From assembly GCF_002775205.1 (NCBI RefSeq), contig NC_036454.1, positions 5,771,882 to 5,835,881 on the forward strand: DNA of 64,000 nucleotides, given 5' to 3'. A program made the position numbers and the translations under genes. How positions within the stretch are numbered: position 1 is the first letter of the stretch; each line of letters begins with the position of its first letter. Positions 35,901 through 48,607 of this stretch are shown one piece after another. The stretch is from Xiphophorus maculatus. Taxonomy: Eukaryota > Chordata > Actinopteri > Cyprinodontiformes > Poeciliidae. The notes under the pieces are model-generated. The model was not told where the DNA came from and ran no database searches. It saw only the letters and a program-made list of their open reading frames with translations.

Positions 35901-38900
35901 ATTCTGCAGGGATTTAAATGCTAAATGATCTAAGATAACTAAATAAAGGTTCTAACTCTTCAGTTAAGAACTAGAAATAATCTCATAGTCAGAAATAAAA
36001 GCTTAGAGCTGAAGACTAATGCTTGGTTGCTGCTTTTTTTTTTGCAGGGAATTGCTTTTAAACAACAATCTTTTACGAGTCCTGCCTTACGAACTCGGCC
36101 GGCTTTTCAAGCTTCAAACTCTGGGACTAAAAGGTGAGACTTCTTCATTCTTCAGTGATTATATTAGAACTATCCACTAATTAATTTATTTAGGGACATT
36201 TACACTGCAAAAACAAAATCTTATCAAATATTTTTGATCTAGTTTCTAGTGCAAATATCTTAGCACACTTAAAATAAGACAAAAATATATTACAAGTAAC
36301 TTTTCAGCCAGATATAAGAGATTGTTTTAAGTCAATAATTCCTTAACAATGATTTAAACAAAAGTATTAGTTTTGCCTACAGGTAATTTTATAACAAGAC
36401 ATTTTCCCATATTGTAAGTGGAATAATCTCCCAGTGAAAGTAGTATATTATTAAATACTTTTCAGTTCATATGAAGGGAAAATATTCATTCCATTACAAA
36501 AGGAGAGGCAGATGTGACATTTTTAGTCATCGAAGCTGTTTTAAAACTTAAATATATATATATATAAAAAGATTTGTTTGGCCTTTCTTTAATAAAAAGG
36601 AAATTATCTCATCTCTTTATGTTACTCCACTGCAAAAACACAAAATATTAACACGTATTTTCGACTGGATTTACGTATAATGTCTTATCTTATCAATAAA
36701 TTATATTATTTTATAAAGGTTCACACAAAAAAGTGTTAAAAACAATATACTAAAACAAGATTGCAACAAAAATAATCGTTTAATATTAGTTATTGCTAAT
36801 ATTAGATTTGTAGATTTGTGAGGTTTTCTTGCCAGACAGGAAACTTTACATTGACAAAAAATAAATCTAAATATAACATGATTCAAAATAGCTGCCAGTG
36901 ATCAGCATTTTAAAATATTAAAAACCATTAAATAGACTCAAATACAGCATCCTCTTTAGGACAAGATTAAAAAATAAAGATAAAATGAAACAATGTTAAA
37001 AAATATACTAGATGGAAATGTGTAGTTATTACAATAACCACACATTATAGTTGCATTTTGACGTTTATGCTGCATTTATTGGTCGCAGGAAATCCGTTAT
37101 CGCAGGACATCCTGAATCTGTACCAGGAGCCCGACGGAACCAGAAAGCTTTTGAACTACATGCTCGACAATCTGGCAGGTAAAACCCTCAGCAGCACATT
37201 TAATATTTATGTCATATTAATGTAATATTTATAACCCGCTCCATCGTCTTCTTTAAATAATATTTCCCGCAGTTCACCCAGAGCAGCTCCCCCAAAGACC
37301 GTGGATCACTCTGAAAGAGCGAGACTTGATGAGCCCAACAGGTCGGTTCTGGTGGGTTAAACTCTTTAAAAGCGACTCTTCGCCGCTCTGATTACTCCTC
37401 TGGTTTCGCCTGCAGCTGTGTTCACAGTCATGTGCTACAACGTGCTGTGCGACAAGTACGCCACGCGGCAGCTCTACGGCTACTGTCCGTCCTGGGCGCT
37501 GAACTGGGAGTACAGGAAGAAAGGCATCATGGAGGAAATCACCAGCTGTGACGCCGACATCATCAGCCTGCAGGTGAAGCAGAGTTTATTTAATGTGAAA
37601 TCTGAGAATAAGTTATAAAGACACAAGTACAGATGAAGCTCAACTGAATGGTACAAATTTAACCTGGAAGCAACAAGATGCAGATGGTTAGTTTTTAAAA
37701 TGTTGTTTGATACAAAAGAATCTTATTTTAACAAACATCCAGTGACATTTGCTAAAATAAAGTTGTGAAAAGTTCATTGAGAAGAAACAGGATGTTTTTG
37801 AAAAAAATTTAAATTGTATTTTTATTCTCCCAAACTAATTAAGAAAACAGCTTTTGGGGGGGGCGGGGGTTAAAATACTATTTTAATATATTGATATATA
37901 TATATTTGGAAAATAGATTAAAAAAATGTGAGAAAATGTGCTTTTTTATTATTTTCAAGAAATATATACTTTGTAAAAAAAAAGTTTCAAAAAATATTTT
38001 AGAAATTTTTTTGCCATAGAAGTTTTAAAATTAAGAAAAATTGTGCCTTTCTTTTTACAAAAATGATTTTGAAAAATATGTATTTTGAAGAAAAAAATAC
38101 TAAATGTGTTAAAATTTATTAAATTTTTAAAATAAAAAAATGTTTATTAATTGTTTCAAAAAGTACTTTTGAAACAATTTTCAAAATGAGTACAACATGA
38201 AAAATTTGCTTTTCTTTTTTTAAAAAAAAATATGTTTACATTTTTTGGGAGAAAATTTAGAAAAATAAGAACATTTTTCAAAACCATATTTGAAAAATAT
38301 ATTTTTATAATTAATGTGGAAAATTGATGCTTTTCTTTTTGAAAAAAAAATCAAACCTGAGAGTTTTTTTTAAACTTCTGCAATGACGCAAAGATCTCTT
38401 TTCTACAAATATCTTCAAATACCATTTTTAATTTATTTCTAAACAGGAAAAATAAAAAATATATGAAACAATTTTTTTTTTGTATATTTAATTGAAAAAA
38501 CAATAGTGGGTCACCAATAGTTTGAATTTGGGGAAAATGTTTGGTTCACCACTGCTCTAAAGGGAAGCGACCTGATCAAACATCAGAACCACCTCCACCG
38601 ATTCCCAGTGATCCGATCCGTTCAGTAAAACTTCTTCTGTGTTTCTGCAGGAAGTGGAGACCGAGCAGTACTACACCTTGTTCCTGGAAACACTAAAGGA
38701 CCGCGGCTACGACGGCTACTTCTGCCCCAAATCCCGCGCCAAGTTGGTTTCTGAGCAGGAGAGGAAACACGTCGACGGCTGCGCCACTTTCTTCAAGACC
38801 GAGAAGTGAGAACCTCAAAAGTTTTACAGAACCAACATGGAGTCCGCCTGAGAGCTAACCCAGACGCTGCGGATGTCTGCAGGTTCACTCTGGTCCAGAA

Positions 38901-41900
38901 ACACACCGTGGAGTTCAATCAGGTGGCCATGGCCAACTCTGAGGGGTCAGAGGTCATGCTGAACAGAGTGATGACCAAAGACAACATCGGTGTGGCGGTT
39001 CTTCTGGAGGTTAATAAGAACATGTTCTCCAGTGGTAAGACAAGATGGTCATGTGACCATGATTTTTATTATTCCCTCTTTCTGTTATAGATAAATAGAT
39101 TCTATTCACTGTAAGTTGAAATAATGCAATCAAAACGTCTAAATATTCTATGTAATAAACGACTAAATTACTGTGAAAAATCTGTGAAATTCATGTGCAA
39201 TATCCTGTCTTTCCACAAGGTGGCACCAGAGATTTGTCACTCTGTGAACAACCGCAGTTTTGTTGTTTGCTGGAGAGTTAAAGTGGCCTTAACTGCTGTT
39301 TTTGTTGTTGCTCAATATTTTCTGACTTTATGACTGTTCTATATATTTGATTTGAGTTCATAATATTTAGTGCTATGAAGGAAAGCTTTACTGCCAGATA
39401 CAGTAATAATTTTCTGTTTTTACTGCTTAAAGTTTCATGACACCTATAAAACTTGCTGGAAATTAATTTAGGAAGTAAAAAATCCCCCCACTGTGTTAAT
39501 TTAGTAGCTATTTCATTTACTTTAGAGGTTCTTGTTGCCTGTCTTTATGTTTATTAAACTATTACTTTTAAAATCTATAATTTTGTTTCTCTCTTGTGAG
39601 GCATGAAGCCTCAGGAGAGGCAGCTACTTCTTGTGGCCAACGCTCACATGCATTGGGACCCGGAGTACTCGGACGTTAAGCTGATCCAAACCATGATGTT
39701 TCTGTCGGAGCTGAAGAGCATCGCAGAGAGAGCCTCGGGTGCCATGACGACGGACTCCCCGACCTCTGACCCGTCATCCATCCCCATCGTCCTGTGTGCC
39801 GACCTCAACTCGCTGCCCGACTCTGGTAAGTCCAGCAAATAATTAATCAACTTAAGGTTAATTGTACATTAATGGTTTATTAGATTATAACGTCCGCTGC
39901 TTAGACCTTCTGCTAGTGTTGCAGTTTAGTCTCCATCCAGCAGAGGCGCCGCCATCTTTATTTCCGTTGGTATGGAAACAAAGATGGCGGAGGTATCACT
40001 GAGCAGAACGGTAAAACGATCCTAACAGAGTTCGGTGTGGGATTCAAAATGCATTTTGTGCGGTTTTATTTTAAAATATAAACACCTGAAATATACGAAC
40101 TCGACAAGATCCTTAATTTAACCTCATTCAGTCGAGCTTGATGACGGAGCGGCGGAAACCTGTTATTCTAAAAATGACCGATCAGCTACGAAGGCGAGGA
40201 TTGGATGACAGAAATCAAGCGGAAGTTATGACAGAAAAAATGTGACGTGGGAGGTTTATTTTTACGGCTGGCCTGAGTTAATGCACTTCATATAGCTACG
40301 TTTTAATCTTTCAAGAACAACTACAGATAAGACGGAACTTCTGTATGAATATTTCTGTGTTCTTGGGGAATTAAGTGTTTCACGTATTTTATTCTTTTGT
40401 AACCTACGAGGTTTATGTTTTAAGTTTAATAAGGTGAGAAAGTGTAAATGTTCTGTTTATTTGGTCATTCAACTGACACAAAATGTTGACATTTAATGAT
40501 GTGCTTCTTTAAAAGCCCCTCATGTTATGGAAAGATAATCGACACCGTTTTGATACAAGAGAAAACTGAGGTTTTTAATAAAATGGCCGCTTATTAATTA
40601 ATTGTTACTGACCGATCAGTATAGATCAATAACTTGCATCCCTAGTTGAGTTAAGAAGACTTCAGTGATTTTAACCATGTTCCACTGATTTAAGCTGAAA
40701 CAAGAGAGTTTTAAGTTATTTTTGTTGCTTGTTGTTGCTGTGCAGGCGTGGTGGAGTACCTGAGCAACGGCGGGGTGGCTGAAAACCACAAGGACTTCAA
40801 GGAGCTGCGCTACAACGAGTGTCTCACCAACTTCAGCTGCAACGGCAAGAACGGCAACTCGGACGGCAGCATCACACACAGCTTCCAGCTGAAGAGCGCG
40901 TACGACAGCAACCTGATGCCTTACACCAACTACACATACGACTTCAAGGTAGAAACCTGCTGCTCAGCAGGACTCAGCAGCTGCGTTTCCGTTGCAAATG
41001 TGCACAAAACTTTGTCAGTATTCTGCTAATGTTGAATAAACAAAATGTGTTTTCGTTAAAATAAGAAACGCAGTTAAAATCACATGTGAATAAGTTTGTT
41101 CACGTGACAAATCTTTTAAAAAACATCCTGCGCCATCATCTTCCTACTTCCTGTCGTCTTCTTTGTCTGTTCTGCCAGTAGTAACATCCGGTTGTTGATC
41201 ATGTGACTCGTGATGCGAAACAAATGTTTTCATTGCAGTTTTGCAAAATAAATAAAATTTGATACGGCTAAAAAAATTACCTCATCCTACCGCAAAAACT
41301 TAATTAAAAGCAAGTGGGTTTTTCCCAAAATTGGCATGTTTCCATTAAGCAAATATATTTTTGTAAATCCAATTTGTGCGGTTATATGGTCAATGGAAAC
41401 ACAGTTACAGTCAGTAGTTTTTCTGTGGAAATCAGCAGTAGGACATACTATATAATATTGGTAAATATCAATTATCGTTATACAGTTGCTAGCCCTGCAC
41501 CTAGTGCTTAGACTTATGTTGTTTTTCCTCTTCGTGACGCATTTTTTGATTCATGCGAATTATAGACTGGAAAATACGATAATATCAGATATCAAAATTG
41601 CCCCAAATTTTCATACTGTTGCATCCATATATGTGACCTAAAGCTGCTTTAAATCTTTGCATTGCAAACCTTATATTGTTTTCTATTCACTCCAACTCTA
41701 ATTTTTCTTGATCTGTCAGAAAAAAAAATTCTCAATAAAATACTTTTAAGTTTGTTGTTCTAATCTGATAAAATGTGAAAATATGGAAGTGTTATAAAAA
41801 GCTTGATTTCTCCCCCTGAATTTTGATCCTGACTATAAAGAAGAGATTCACGTTTGACTGAAACAACTCAACTGTGGTCAGATACTGGACTGTTAGAGAA

Positions 41901-43868
41901 GTATTGATCAAGACCAGCTATTAGATTAACAAAAACTTTAATTAAGTTTAGATGAACTAAACTTAAAGAAGTCTAACCCGAGTAGATTTATCATATTTCC
42001 TTCCTCCAGTTTCCTTTAAATCAACCACTTTAATTTCACATTTGACCTGAAAACAATAAGTTTTGGGTTGAATGAGCTTAAAACTTATAACCGACTGGAA
42101 AACCCAAAAACATACGTGTGGAACATCTTTTAACACTTTTTAGTAGTTTTCCTGTGGAAACCAGAAGTTAGTTTGGAAGACATTTTAACCAGAGATGCAT
42201 CACTTTTTTTTTCCTTTTTTTTTTTTTTTTTTTTACACTTTTCTGCAGTTTTTCAAACTGTGTTGGTGGCGAAGCCTTTGAATCTCGTCTCGCCTCACAG
42301 TTTTTGATGCGCTGACATTTCGGCCTGGCATTGGAATGAGTCACGCCGGCAACTTTCACATAATGTGTGGTTTTCTGCTTCGTCTCGTTTCATGGCCAGC
42401 AGCTCATCTGCTGGCTGCCAGGTTTTGCTTTTTTCCATTCGGAGCGTCTCTGTAACTTTGCTCTGATGGAAACGTGATGCCAGTTTTTCTCCAGGGTTTT
42501 TGTTTTGTTTCTCTTATGTATTGAGCTGTTGCGCAAATTCAGCTTTTACAGGAACAAGGACAAAGTTCAGCTTGCCCACATTAAAACAGAATTAGCTGAT
42601 ATTTAAAGTTTACCACCCTGAAAGTGGGAAGTGAATTCACTCCTCCCATCTTAAATGTTGCTAAAACAGATCGTGTAGTTGTATTATCTCGCTGTGTTTA
42701 TTTTGTGCTTCCTGATTCGCTCCTGCTTTCTTTGCTAATAGAAACGGCTTATATGAAGCTGAATTCCCCCGAAAAGTTGCTTCAGTTTAAATATTTTTCT
42801 GGTTTTTGTCGTTGAAGTTGAGTCTAAAAAGAAGCTGAATCTCTAATAACAGCATTCCTTTAGTTTACAGTTGTTCATTTGTACCAAAGGATTAACTGAT
42901 CAGTAATTGGATAATAAAAGATACTAGGATAGATTTTTTTATTTCACAGAATTAGAAGTTCAAACTGAGCTCTGTGTAGAACATGTACACTAAGAAGATT
43001 TTTTTTTTTATCTTGAATGCAAAATATATATGTTTTTTTGTACAGCTTTGGCTTAAAACTATTGATTTGTTTATGTTCTATAAGCAAATGGCCTTTTTTG
43101 AGTTTTTAGCCTATTAGTTGATGCTTTTTTTCCAATAATTGATTCAACACAATTAATAAGATATTTATAACCAAATTTTTTCTAAAAAATTTTCATTTAT
43201 TTCTAGAAAAGTTTTGACTTTTCAAACTTAAAAAATTCCACTTTTTTCTCAAATTTCTGAGGATAATCTCAAATGTATTTTTGTCACAAATTTTTGACCT
43301 TCATACTTCATACAAGTTTCTTGTTTCTCAAAATTTCTTGAGATTAATCTAAAAATTTCAGATTTTTTATTTTTTGTTTAAAACTCAAATGTCCTCCTTT
43401 CTTCTGGAAAATGTCTGAGATTACCTTCAAAATTTTGGAGTTTGTTTTAGCAAATTTTTGACTTTTGAAACTCAAAATTGTTTTTCTCAAACATTTATGA
43501 GATGAATCTTAATAATATCTACAATGTCCCTAATACGCCATCGTACTGACCCGACCAATGAAGCCGATTCTTATTTCTGTGCGGAAGCTGTTCATCTGTT
43601 CGCCACTAGAGGGAGCTCTTTGTGAACGTCTCTTCTGTTCCCGCAGGGTGTCATCGACTACATCTTCTTCTCCAAGACACACATGAGCGCCGTGGGCGTC
43701 CTGGGCCCGCTGGACAGCCAGTGGCTGGTGGACAACAACATCACCGGCTGCCCCCACCCCCACATCCCCTCGGACCACTTCTCCCTGCTGGCCCAGCTGG
43801 AACTGCACCCCCCCGTTCCCCACGCGCTCAACCCCCTGAACGGCCTGCACTTGCCAGTCCACAGGTAG
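32950..43868 (+). CDS. cnot6l: cnot6l, CCR4-NOT deadenylase subunit 6-like
   Basis: This catalytic subunit of CCR4-NOT shortens mRNA poly(A) tails, mainly in the cytoplasm. There are eleven coding exons: 32950-33061, 34413-34599, 36048-36133, 37089-37178, 37273-37341, 37416-37573, 38651-38805, 38883-39034, 39601-39825, 40746-40948 and 43647-43868. All junctions are GT-AG and in frame: 1659 nt, 552 aa (human CNOT6L 555). An N-terminal MPKEKYDPPDPRR is followed by leucine-rich repeats (about 38-145, binding CNOT7/8) and an EEP nuclease domain (about 183-540). Catalytic and metal residues are present: N190 (MCYN), E235 (first codon of exon 7), D404 and N406 (CADLNS), H523 (SDHFS). The linker AVHPEQLPQRPW marks CNOT6L rather than CNOT6. 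The exon starts 10 nt before the ATG; no in-frame upstream extension is seen. One intron is only 77 bp (38806-38882). Confidence 0.97.
33490..33840. repeat. Dispersed repeat family B, copy 3
   Basis: Starts GCATGTCACGATAACGTTTG, contains CTTTGGTTACCTAGCAACAA and ends GATACGTTCTTCAGCCGTAT. Best-bounded copy of family B, in cnot6l intron 2. Confidence 0.6.
33855..34345. repeat. Dispersed repeat family F, copy 2
   Basis: Shares ordered blocks with 15345-15815 and directly abuts the preceding family B copy. It ends about 70 bp before cnot6l exon 3 (34413). The ends carry TTTTAGTTTTATTTT and TTTTAGTTATCGTTATTTTG motifs. Confidence 0.55.
36204..36500. mobile_element. Inverted-repeat element family E, copy 3
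   Basis: Starts CACTGCAAAAACAAAATCTT and contains GATCTAGTTTCTAGTGCAAA and TTACAAGTAACTTTTCAGCC. A second, partial copy lies at about 35480-35605 in the preceding cnot6l intron, and another CACTGCAAAAACACAAAATA start occurs at 36629. Confidence 0.6.
37790..38545. repeat. AT-rich degenerate low-complexity block
   Basis: Repeated TTTGAAAAATATATTTT- and GAAAAAAAAT-type words for about 750 bp, including a G run near 37856. It ends with GGTTCACCACTGCTCTAAAG, which resembles a hAT-element end. It fills most of cnot6l intron 6. Its core differs in words from family A. Confidence 0.6.
39850..40620 (+). repeat. Dispersed repeat family C, copy 2
   Basis: Second copy of the element at 20190-20890, in the same orientation. 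It fills nearly all of the 920-bp cnot6l intron 9 (39826-40745). It has a hairpin of YY1-type sites at 39949-39990 (CCGCCATCTTTATTTCC and its inverted copy) and CTCF-like CCAGCAGAGGCGCC with one G missing relative to copy 1. Confidence 0.65.
40990..41415. mobile_element. Inverted-end element family G, copy 1
   Basis: The left end GCGTTTCCGTTGCAAATG and the right end in reverse complement GTGTTTCCATTGACCATA are imperfect inverted repeats. The interior shares CTTCCTACTTCCTGTCGTCT, ACATCCGGTTGTTGATCATG and ATTAAGCAAATTTA-like blocks with 55435-55720. It lies in cnot6l intron 10, starting about 35 bp after exon 10. Confidence 0.6.
42885..43150. repeat. Family D fragment
   Basis: Contains ACAGCTTTGGCTTAAAACTA and AAGCAAATGGCCTTTTTTGA, matching the family D interior at 845-960 and 8465-8560. 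It is in cnot6l intron 10. Confidence 0.5.
43170..43545. mobile_element. Family A element before the last cnot6l exon
   Basis: Degenerate AT-rich core. The right end in reverse complement is GTATTAGGGACATTGTAG, almost identical to the left end of the 16249 copy. It lies about 100 bp upstream of cnot6l exon 11. The left end is not clear. Confidence 0.6.
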
Positions 43869-46800
43869 TCCAGCCTGGGAAAGCCCCGCCCACACCTCTA
43901 ACCTCACCCACTCAGCTTTTAAACACTGCCCCCCCTCCCAGCTTTGTACAGGACCCTGTACAGCTCACCATCAGACTCAAACAAGAGGAGTGAAGTATTC
44001 GCCCGTTTGTTGCTCCTTTTCGTACCTTTTGTGTTACGTTGATTAATTTCCTCCCTTTAAAACGAAGCTTGATACCAAAAATTGGGGATGAAGGTGCTGA
44101 AGTGACCCGCCTTAGATGAGATCATGACGGCTCGTTGATTCTGTCTTAGGATAAATTCAACACGAAATTTGACAAGAGACGAGATGACGTCTGTCCCAGT
44201 TTGTTTTTCATACATTTAAGAAATAAATCTTTTAAGTCACAGTCTAATAGTAATGATATAAGATACTACAAAGCGTATTAGGGCTGTTGTAGATGGGGAA
44301 AAAAAATAATTTGAGAAAAAATAAATTCTGAGATTAATTTCAGAAATTTGCTAGAAGAAAACTTTGAAATTTCAGAATCTTTATTTAGTAAATAATTGAC
44401 TTTTCAAACTCAGAAGTTTCAGCTTTTTTTCTAGAAAATTTCTGAGATTTATCTTGCAAATTTCTGACTTTTCACACTCAGAAATTTCCGAGTTATTTTT
44501 CTAGAAAAGATTAATGAGATTTTTTTTTGTTGCAAATTTTCAACTTTTCTAACCCAGAAATTGTCATGGTTGTTTTTGTAAAAAAAAAAAAAAATCAGAT
44601 TTTAATCTAAGAATTTCTGCTTTATTTTCTCGTAATTTTTTTTCAATTTTCAAACTCAAAAATTTCTGATTTTTTTCCCCACAAAGGTTCTGAGATTAAT
44701 CTCAGAATTTGAGTTTTTTCTCACAAATTTACCTTTTTTTTCTATCTAAAATGGCCCTTAAATGATGTGGTAAAATATCAAATGTATTTCTCACTACGAA
44801 AAGCTGAATTTATGAGCGTTATGAGGATGTCAAACACTTATTGGTGTTTATTTTTGTTTTGTTTTTTCGTTTTGTTTTTTTGGTGCATATCTAAAATTCA
44901 CGAGCCATGAAATGCCAAAAAATATGTAAATGAATGAAATCTGAGGAATGATCAGAAGATTTTAAGATTAAAAACATTAAAACTCTGTTTTTATAAGTAG
45001 TATTTGAAAAATGGGAGGCAGGATTTAAAACCTCAGCACATTTCCTGTCGCTAATGCATCTTTTTTTTGGGGGGGCATAATCTGTAGTTTGTGTTATTTT
45101 TTTTCTTGTTACTTTTGAGATTATAATCTTTGGTCTGTTTTGTCACACCAGCCAGTAAATGATGCCTCTTACTATAAACAAGATGCTTTTTTTCACCTCA
45201 TCCAATTAGAAGTATTTATTTTGATAATCTGGGATTATCCCTCACCTTTATCAATGATGCATTCTTCACTTTTTGAGGCACCTCAGAGCATTTTGACTTG
45301 TAAGAAGAGCAGTTCATACTAAACTAGCCAAGTTCTCTCATTTCTGCTTGATTTGCTCAGTATATTTTATACTCACAGTTAATATTTTTTCTCCTAATGT
45401 TGTTTTAAAAGTTTCCTCGTCCCTGATTGGCTAAAGAATTGAGTGACATACAATCTGTCTTTACTGGGGTAGCTTAGTGGTGCCAGTCGATGACTCCTAA
45501 ACAGAATGTATTTAGCTGCTTCTGAGGATTAAAACTAAAAGCCCTTTGTGTACGTTAGAGCTCAGGGCTTTGCAGTACCTCTCACACTAAAAAAACTCTG
45601 AGTCACTTTGAATAAAAATACACAGAAAAATGTTCTGACATTTCTGTATAAGCACAGGTAATGTTTGTTCTTGCACAGGTACATAATGTTGTATAATTCC
45701 TACGTCTTTTTGCATTTTTAATACAAAACAACTATTGGTGCAGTTGTCCTTCTTTGCCAAAACAGTTGTCATGGTGCATAAAAATGATAAAAATTAGAGT
45801 TTGTGTTGTTTTCTTCCTCGCTGATCAGTTTGGGATGCAAAGCAGAATTTAGGGCGGACAAAATGGAAAATGTTGAAAATCTTTACCAAGTTAATTGGCT
45901 TTTAGAGTTCAGGTGTATGAAATTTAACAAATAAGAGCCTGTATTTATTGCCACTCCAGATAAGCTTGTAAACAAATGAATCTCTTATTGCAGCTGCATA
46001 ATCTATTCTACAGTAACTTTAATCTGAGTACAAAGACGAGTTTATTCAAAAAATAAAACAATCTTTATTATAAAGTAACTGCTCTTTGCAAATTTACCAG
46101 CAGCAATTCCAACAAAATAAAATAATGAAATAATTTCTGTTAATAAAATGTACTTTCTATTATAATCAGCATTTCTAGGAATAATTAATTCTTTGTTTTC
46201 TGGGGAGTAAATATGACGTGACATGAAGTCCTATTAGTTTTAGCAATGAAGCTGAGCGAGAAACCGAGAAAAATAAAAATAAAGTTTGACAATTTATTGA
46301 AAGAAGCAAATAAGCATCTAAAACCAAATAAAAAAATTCATTGATTTAGTTTTACCAGCTCAATAATAAACTAAACTTGCAAATTCTGATAAAAAATCTG
46401 TTTTATACATTAAAAGAAATTCACAGAGTTTACAGACTTTTGCTGCTTGTTTTTTGTTTGTTTTTTGAGAAAGATATAGTCAGTTCTCAGCAGAAACAGG
46501 ATTTTAGCCACAATTTAAGTCACTTTAGTTGCATTTAGCTATATTTAATTAATGAAACGGAGATTTGGGTTCAGTAAAGTCTGCTTTTTAGTAGAAGTCA
46601 CTGAATAGATGTGGTTCTATTTACTATGAGAGTCCAAAATATTTCCCTAATTAAAAATTGAAGATTTAATTTTTGGTAAATGTAGATTTTTGACTGAGTT
46701 AAAAACATATTTCCTGATTATTCTGCTGTAATAAAAACATGGATCTATTATAAAGTTGTCTTTAAGGAATTAGATTAATCACTTATTCCTACATCAAACA

Positions 46801-47300
46801 TGTAAAAGGAGATTAAATGTAAACTTTTTAAATCAGGGATTAATGTTAAGATGATTGTTTAAGGCATCTGTGGTGCATTTAACCCTTTGGACCGTGATTT
46901 GAAGGTGAAAGGTCGTCGGCACAACGCCAGGACGGATTGGGTCGCTAGCAGCAGCGGTTGACGTTGAGGCCTATACTTCACTCCTGAAACAACTTCACCG
47001 GGATTTTTGTACAAACAGCTTTACACGATTTGACTCTTTGATGATAATACGGGGGTGTCTTTCACATTCTCACATTAAAGAAGTGCTTCTTTTTTTTTCT
47101 CCTCTCAAGTCAGAGATGTACGTCATGTTGCACATTTCGTCTTTGTCGGGTTTGTCTAGATGTTCCTGTACAGAACAAATGTCACTGGTTTTATTTTGGA
47201 ACTCTGTCTCTAACATCGCAGACTTTCAGATTGGAACTTTGTACGATTCGGAATAACCACGTTTTTCTCAGAAAAGAAAACACATAAATGTTTTAGGTTT
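43869..47300 (+). other. cnot6l: Probable cnot6l 3' UTR
   Basis: Starts after the TAG at 43866-43868. Vertebrate CNOT6L mRNAs have long 3' UTRs, and the stretch from about 44780 to 47300 is largely free of recognised repeats and long genes. Candidate poly(A) signals include AATAAA near 44222 and ATTAAA near 47072. It contains a family A element at 44262-44772. The true end cannot be fixed from sequence alone. Confidence 0.4.
44262..44772. mobile_element. Family A element with both ends
   Basis: The left end GTATTAGGGCTGTTGTAG and the right end TCTATCTAAAATGGCCCTTA (inverted counterpart) enclose degenerate repeats such as GGTTCTGAGATTAATCTCAG. It lies in the probable 3' UTR of cnot6l, so it may be transcribed. 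Confidence 0.7.
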
Positions 47301-48039
47301 AAACGCTGTTTGTCTGGGTGGTTTTTATTTCTACACACTCATGCTGTGAAGTTTACATACACTGAAGTTAAATCAGAACAAGCTTCTCTTATTTTAGGTC
47401 AGTTAAACTCACCAAAATTATTTCTATTTGCTAAATGCTACAATAATGAGAGAATATTTCAGTTAGATTTATTAATGTCTTCAAAATAAAAACTTCGCAT
47501 GCAAGTAAGTGATTACTGTCTCTTTAAAAGATTAGAGAAAGTGCGGATGATGACGCAGTGCTACATGGCACGCCATTGGCTAGAGTTGGCAAGACAGCCA
47601 ATCCGAGAGCGCCATTAATTTTCCTTGGTGCTGATTGGCTGAGTCCCCGAGAGCGGAGGAAAAAGAAGGTAAACGTTAGCTTCTATTGTAGAGCTAAAGC
47701 GGTTTCCGCAGTGTTTAATGAGGCATATTAAGGTAAAAAATGAGGTTTCAAGTACTAAAATAGGAAGTTCAAAACGTTATAGACGGGGTCTCAAGTATTT
47801 TCAGTTATCCGTGGGCGGTTCTGGCGCCTAACGCCCGCGAATATCGCGGGTCAAAACACGAAATATGACAACTTGATGGATTGGAAATTGCATTTTAAAA
47901 GAACTGAGCTCTAACTGAATTAAAGAAAAAATACGAAGAATTGTTGATTTTTTAAAAAGCACTTTCCCGGCACTCTCTTGATGTTTGCAAAATTAGAGGG
48001 TTCAGAAACCTCCCCTAAACATTAAGTCACATTCAACAG

Positions 48040-48110
48040 GCGCTGCGCCGTTACCTAGCAACCTCAGCAAAGCCCAGCCCGTCACCTAGCAACCCTTGCA
48101 TGGGTAATCA
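48040..48110. repeat. Repeat family L with two X-box palindromes
   Basis: GTTACCTAGCAAC (48050-48062) and GTCACCTAGCAAC (48081-48093) are about 31 bp apart. The inverted arrangement at 56645-56688 has the same spacing and similar flanks. Confidence 0.55.
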
Positions 48111-48324
48111 TTTACCATTCCAGGGTAAAAAAAAAAAAATCATACTTAGAATTTTGTGCTTATTTTGAGTTCCTTTCATTCAGAATGAGATACTTTAACA
48201 CTTCTTGTCACTTTAAACCTAAACTTAAATGTAAAAATGTAAAGAGATCTTTCCAGTCAACAGCATTTAATCTCCCCTTTGGGATAAATTAAAAAAAAGT
48301 ATTATGTAATCCCAATAAGGTTCT

Positions 48325-48500
48325 AGCCCAGGGATGGGAAACTCCAGGCCTCAATGGCCGGTGTCCTGCAACTCTTAGACGTCTCCCTGGGCCAACACAC
48401 TTGAATTCAACAGCTGAATCACCTCCTAAGTGCAGTCAGGTTCTCCAGAGTCCTGCTAATGTCCTCATTATTTGACTCAGGTGTGTTGAGTGAGTCATAA
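48325..48500. repeat. Dispersed teleost repeat fragment
   Basis: Begins CAGGGATGGGAAACTCCAGG and continues GGCCGGTGTCCTGCAACTCT, a block I recognise as a common repeat in percomorph fish. Class is uncertain. Confidence 0.45.
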
Positions 48501-48607
48501 GTCAAATGATGTAGTAGTTAGGATTTTGTTTGCTTCTGTTTACTTCTGAGCTAGATAATCATCAGAACATCGTTTTTTTTAGTTCCTGTAATGAAAAACA
48601 GAGATAA

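Noticed and set aside
37853..37870. G-run as a G-quadruplex or regulatory site
   Set aside because: Short single G tract inside a low-complexity block; not enough G runs.
39601..40948. Calling the deadenylase CNOT6 instead of CNOT6L
   Set aside because: The linker AVHPEQLPQRPW, the C-terminal NGLHLP and the neighbours mrpl1 and fras1 all point to CNOT6L.
43530..43907. 125-codon minus-strand open frame
   Set aside because: It overlaps the last coding exon of cnot6l in antisense; it is a shadow of that GC-rich exon.
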